In this document: positions 22,112 through 25,115 of the stretch, piece after piece
Position numbering within the stretch: position 1 is the first letter of the stretch
Layout: the number at the start of each line of letters is the position of its first letter
From: Perkinsus olseni
Taxonomy: Eukaryota; Perkinsozoa; Perkinsida
Direction of reading: 5' to 3'
Assembly: GCA_013115125.1 (NCBI GenBank)
Contig: JABANN010000499.1
Location: 1 to 25,115, forward strand
DNA length: 25,115 nucleotides
Notes under the pieces: generated by a model
Database searches by the model: none
What the model was told of the DNA's origin: nothing
What the model saw: the letters and a program-made list of their open reading frames with translations, nothing else
Program-made: the position numbers and the translations under genes

Positions 22112-24808
22112 ATGACAGCCCCGTCTACCGGAGGTACTGATGGTGTGTCGCCCTGCAGTACTGCAGAGAAGGCGGGGGAAGCTTTGATGGTCGACCAGCT
22201 GCCAACTAGCGACCCAGATGAGCTCAGGTGGTGCTTGGGAGGTACTTGTATCGTGCTGAGAGTTTGTGATTTCGCAGGCAGCTGGCGCGGATAGCCAGGG
22301 AGAAGGGCGACTTGGAGAGAGCATGCAACCTGCTGGGCGATGCGTGTGAGATTACTTGCACGAGGGAAGGGACGGATACGTGCAAGGCGATGGCGGCGGT
22401 GCTCTTCGACTTCGGGTGGGCGTAGCGCTATTCTACTCATGTTGGATTGTGTGGAGCAGGGATTGTCTTCTGGCGAAGGAGGAAGAATCTTTGGACATCT
22501 TGAATGGCGATGATGGTGGAGAGAACGGGGTTAATATGGATAACGTGTTGGGAGAAGGTAATGCTTGCCAGGGCGTATATGGGTACCGGAATGCAACATA
22601 GGGTCGTCTGCGAAGAGCGCGATGGATCGGCTACAGGAGGCTGTGGACATGGTGAAAGCGTCGAAGGAGAGGGAGATGGCTGGCGATGGGACGGGTAGTT
22701 GACGGTGGTGGTGCGTGTCGACCACGGTGGGCTGCTTTAGACGCTGAATCTGATGTGGAGGATCTCCAGTTGGCCTGGGAGAACCTCGAGCAATGTCGAA
22801 AGTGTTTAGGGCTGTTCACAGAGGAAGATATGCCTTGGGATCTGGCCAGGTGAGGTAGGGTCACTGAAGAGAGGTAGACTCATTTCAAAGATTCTCCCTA
22901 GAGGTGGGCGGGAAGAATCTGTCGAGGTCGGACAGTTGATGCGGCCATGAAAAGTTAAATTATATGCGGAGAGTCTCCTGGCATGAGACTTTGCAGAGTA
23001 CGCACTATTCTCCGGATTGATGGATTATCCAACGTTAATAGCTGTATACGGCCCGGTGGATATGTGTTCTTCTTATGGCCCGAGTTCAACGCTTCTGCGG
23101 ATGTGAGCGGTTGCCCATCATCTCTCACTTCCCATGGTCCCATATCTGTTGCTCTTCAACTGGATGGCTAAGGCCGAGCTGGTTGATGGGCTCGAATGCC
23201 TCTTGTTTGCGTTGACACGTTCCTTTGAACTGAAGTGCTGGAGCCTGTATCCTGTAGCCTGTGACGAATCCCACCTACCGAGGAAACTCCATCATGAAGC
23301 ATGGTAATCATGGTAACCGACAACCGATGTCGGTTGCATTGCTTCACGTTCATGACTGGGGCGGTTGCAATCTAATTTACGCATTCACGATGAGGGTCTG
23401 GAAGGGGGGTGCTGCGGTCCGAGGTGTCGCTGTCAATATCAACAGTTCTTCCATTGACGGGGCTTTTTTGCAGACGGTTTGTGATCCGGCTGAGCAGGAT
23501 CTACTGCAGACAACAACTTCTTCAACAGACTGGTGAAGGTGCTATCACTTGTTTGTGCTGTGACGCAGCTCCAGGAATCATAAAGGGAGCTCAGCGATTT
23601 CCCGGTGACATTATGCACCGTTGCGGATGCCATCGTGATGAGAGTATCAGAAAAGCCAGGGTGTCGGACACGGACCGTCGGATAGGCCGAGAGATTGCAG
23701 AATCTGGCAATGTGCCCACTCTGGGTTCACAAATGTATCCCTCATTTTCAGCTTTGAACCACACGCCATACTTGATATACACTGTGGAATCGCAGTCCTG
23801 CCGGCTTCCGTACCGAGAATAAGCGTTGAGCTCACCCGTCGCAGCCCTGGGGACAGGCTCTGTCCTCAGCTATGAAGCTGCTGTAACACCCGGGGACACC
23901 ATGTCCCTCTCGGGCTTCATCCCTGGAGGCTATTGACAATAACTTATTATTATGGCGCTGTAATCTCAGACGATGCCACAGCCGACTCGGCGATTTCCTT
24001 CAACTACAAGAGCGTTACCCTCAGGCTTGTGAGGAGTTCGGGAAGGTGACTTCTGTTGCACTTCCTTTTTGGTTGATACTGCTGTTCATCAGGCTCTTGA
24101 GATCTGCGAAAAATGCAATCCACCAGTTCGGGAGAAGGCTGTGGTAAGAGCGTAAGGGCTGCCGTTGGGGGATGGGGCATCGAGGGAGATGTCGTCAGAT
24201 ACTACTCAGACTGGGCGAGTCCCAGCGGCAAGGGGACAAGGAGAAGGGAAAGGAGACTCTTTTGACGGCCAAGGCGTTGTTGGATGATCCTCAACAGCGG
24301 GATGAGGATACCGATGATGTGAGACTCTTGCGTTGTAGTCTACAATTTGTAGCGCGACGGCCCTCAACCAAAGTGTTCCATGCAGCTGCGCGGGATAACT
24401 AAGAATTGTTATTGACGCATAGGGTACACTTGCTCGTTATTAGCATTACAGCTTTATTGACAATGTTATTGCTCGTTACTAGCCCGTTCTCGGAAACAGT
24501 TTCACGGCAAGTTGATGTTTTCGGTATTTTGAACTGTACTGCCAGGGGTTACCTCCTCCGTCGTGTAGGTCCTGGCTGCTATCAATGAAGCTCTGGAGGA
24601 TAACCAGGCAGGAGAGGTGAATGACCAGGTGAAGATCATTCAGCAGATGATGGCTTCAACGTCGCGAGCATCTGATGGACCGGCACTCTCTCTTGGAGCT
24701 TCCACTTCGGCGAAGTTCGATAAGGCGACGCTAGGATCTGATTCTAAGGTGGGGGCTCATCGACTAACTCAACTCAGTTGGAGGTGGCAATGTGTTCATA
24801 CAGTGTGA
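22112..24808 (+). CDS. NASP: NASP/Sim3-like SHNi-TPR histone chaperone
   Basis: Nine exons: 22112-22227, 22278-22415, 22460-22557, 22602-22694, 22741-22849, 23970-24045, 24093-24143, 24199-24318 and 24569-24808, with phases agreeing throughout and about 346 residues. Order of domains: a TPR pair (ELRQLARIAREKGDLERAC, then AVLFDFGDCLLAKEEES), an acidic interruption as in NASP, the SHNi-TPR hallmark DLQLAWENLEQCRKC, then TPRs with SRLGDFLQLQERYPQACEEF and LRLGESQRQGDKEKG. A Ser/Ala-rich tail follows. NASP/Sim3/Hif1 proteins bind histone H3-H4 and maintain the soluble histone pool in the nucleus. The acidic insert is short compared with the vertebrate one. The last 20 residues assume no further intron after 24748, and a splice there is possible. 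Confidence 0.8.
22850..23969 (+). other. Oversized NASP intron carrying coding-like debris
   Basis: Flanking exons join in phase across these 1,120 nt, while most introns of this gene are 45-60 nt. Inside are open stretches at about 22983-23171 and 23261-23536, and Ser/Thr/Gly-rich segments near 23860-23935. None connects to the chaperone by phase and none shows a recognised domain. I could not find convincing terminal repeats or a target duplication. It is probably an insertion of unknown type or a decayed gene fragment. Confidence 0.5.
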
Positions 24809-25014
24809 GCGGTGGATGTACCACGTGGGCGGTGGTCCACCGCCGGTGGCGGACAGTTTTTCGATTGCTCGCACATGCTCGGTAGCCGAAATTGAGGATG
24901 TCGGGCCGACATCGCCGACTGAACGTGGGAGCAAGCAGAGCTCCCGACCAGAGAGCCACCCGATTTGGACAGCTTCAATGGTCACGATGGCCGGGTAATC
25001 GGAAGACCCGGTCA
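24809..25014. other. Downstream of NASP, no gene supported
   Basis: Short frames are open on both strands but share no recognisable content. A GGCGGTGG/CCACCGCC palindrome lies at about 24828-24844. The region should include the NASP 3' untranslated end. Confidence 0.4.
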
Positions 25015-25047
25015 TCGGGGGGGGGGGGCGGCGCGGGGGGGCGGGGG

Positions 25048-25115
<68 letters not shown>
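25015..25115 (+). repeat. Poly-G run at the end of the window
   Basis: After a few interspersed C and A bases the last 65-plus bases are all G. It is not a telomeric repeat pattern. It most likely reflects a sequencing or contig-end artefact rather than genomic DNA. Confidence 0.9.

Noticed and set aside
24148-24180. Similarity to the GH18 exon around 13887-13921 (SVRAAVG-like)
   Set aside because: Only about 30 bases match imperfectly, inside a NASP intron. Chance cannot be excluded and no other GH18 sequence is nearby.
1-25115. CRISPR arrays, tRNA or rRNA genes, retroviral or LTR elements
   Set aside because: No regularly spaced repeats, cloverleaf, conserved rRNA blocks, long terminal repeats or reverse-transcriptase motifs were seen on either strand.

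Overview
The window is a compact, intron-rich nuclear segment from a single-celled eukaryote. GT-AG introns are mostly 35-70 nt, genes lie 140-630 bp apart, and there are no bacterial operons, tRNAs, rRNAs or CRISPR arrays. The style, small introns with secreted phosphatase and chitinase genes, fits an alveolate protist such as Perkinsus. That taxonomic guess is an inference, not a demonstration. All multi-exon models below were assembled by eye from splice sites and reading-frame phase.

Layout. On the minus strand lie a roughly 31-exon leucine-rich-repeat protein with repeated C-terminal modules (6302 down to 554), a small uncharacterised protein of about 183 residues (7370-6507), and a weakly supported gene (8455-7581). 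On the plus strand follow a secreted tartrate-resistant/purple acid phosphatase (8860-12766), a secreted GH18 chitinase-like protein (12904-14685), an unrecognised protein of about 1,087 residues with a Cys/His-rich zinc-binding core (14836-21477), and a NASP/Sim3-type TPR histone chaperone (22112-24808). The window ends in a poly-G run that looks like an assembly artefact.

Mobile DNA sits mostly inside introns. A decayed PIF/Harbinger transposon (10242-11565) with a TGA target duplication lies six bases after a 5' splice site of the phosphatase gene. A GTACGG-rich foldback element (12328-12561) is flanked by a 10-bp direct repeat that contains the 3' splice site of the next phosphatase intron. 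A 66-bp Tc1/mariner-like MITE lies upstream of the same gene. Oversized introns in the phosphatase and NASP genes carry further coding-like debris.

Functionally, the phosphatase and chitinase are probably secretory or extracellular hydrolases. NASP is a nuclear histone H3-H4 chaperone. The LRR and zinc-rich proteins have no assignable process.
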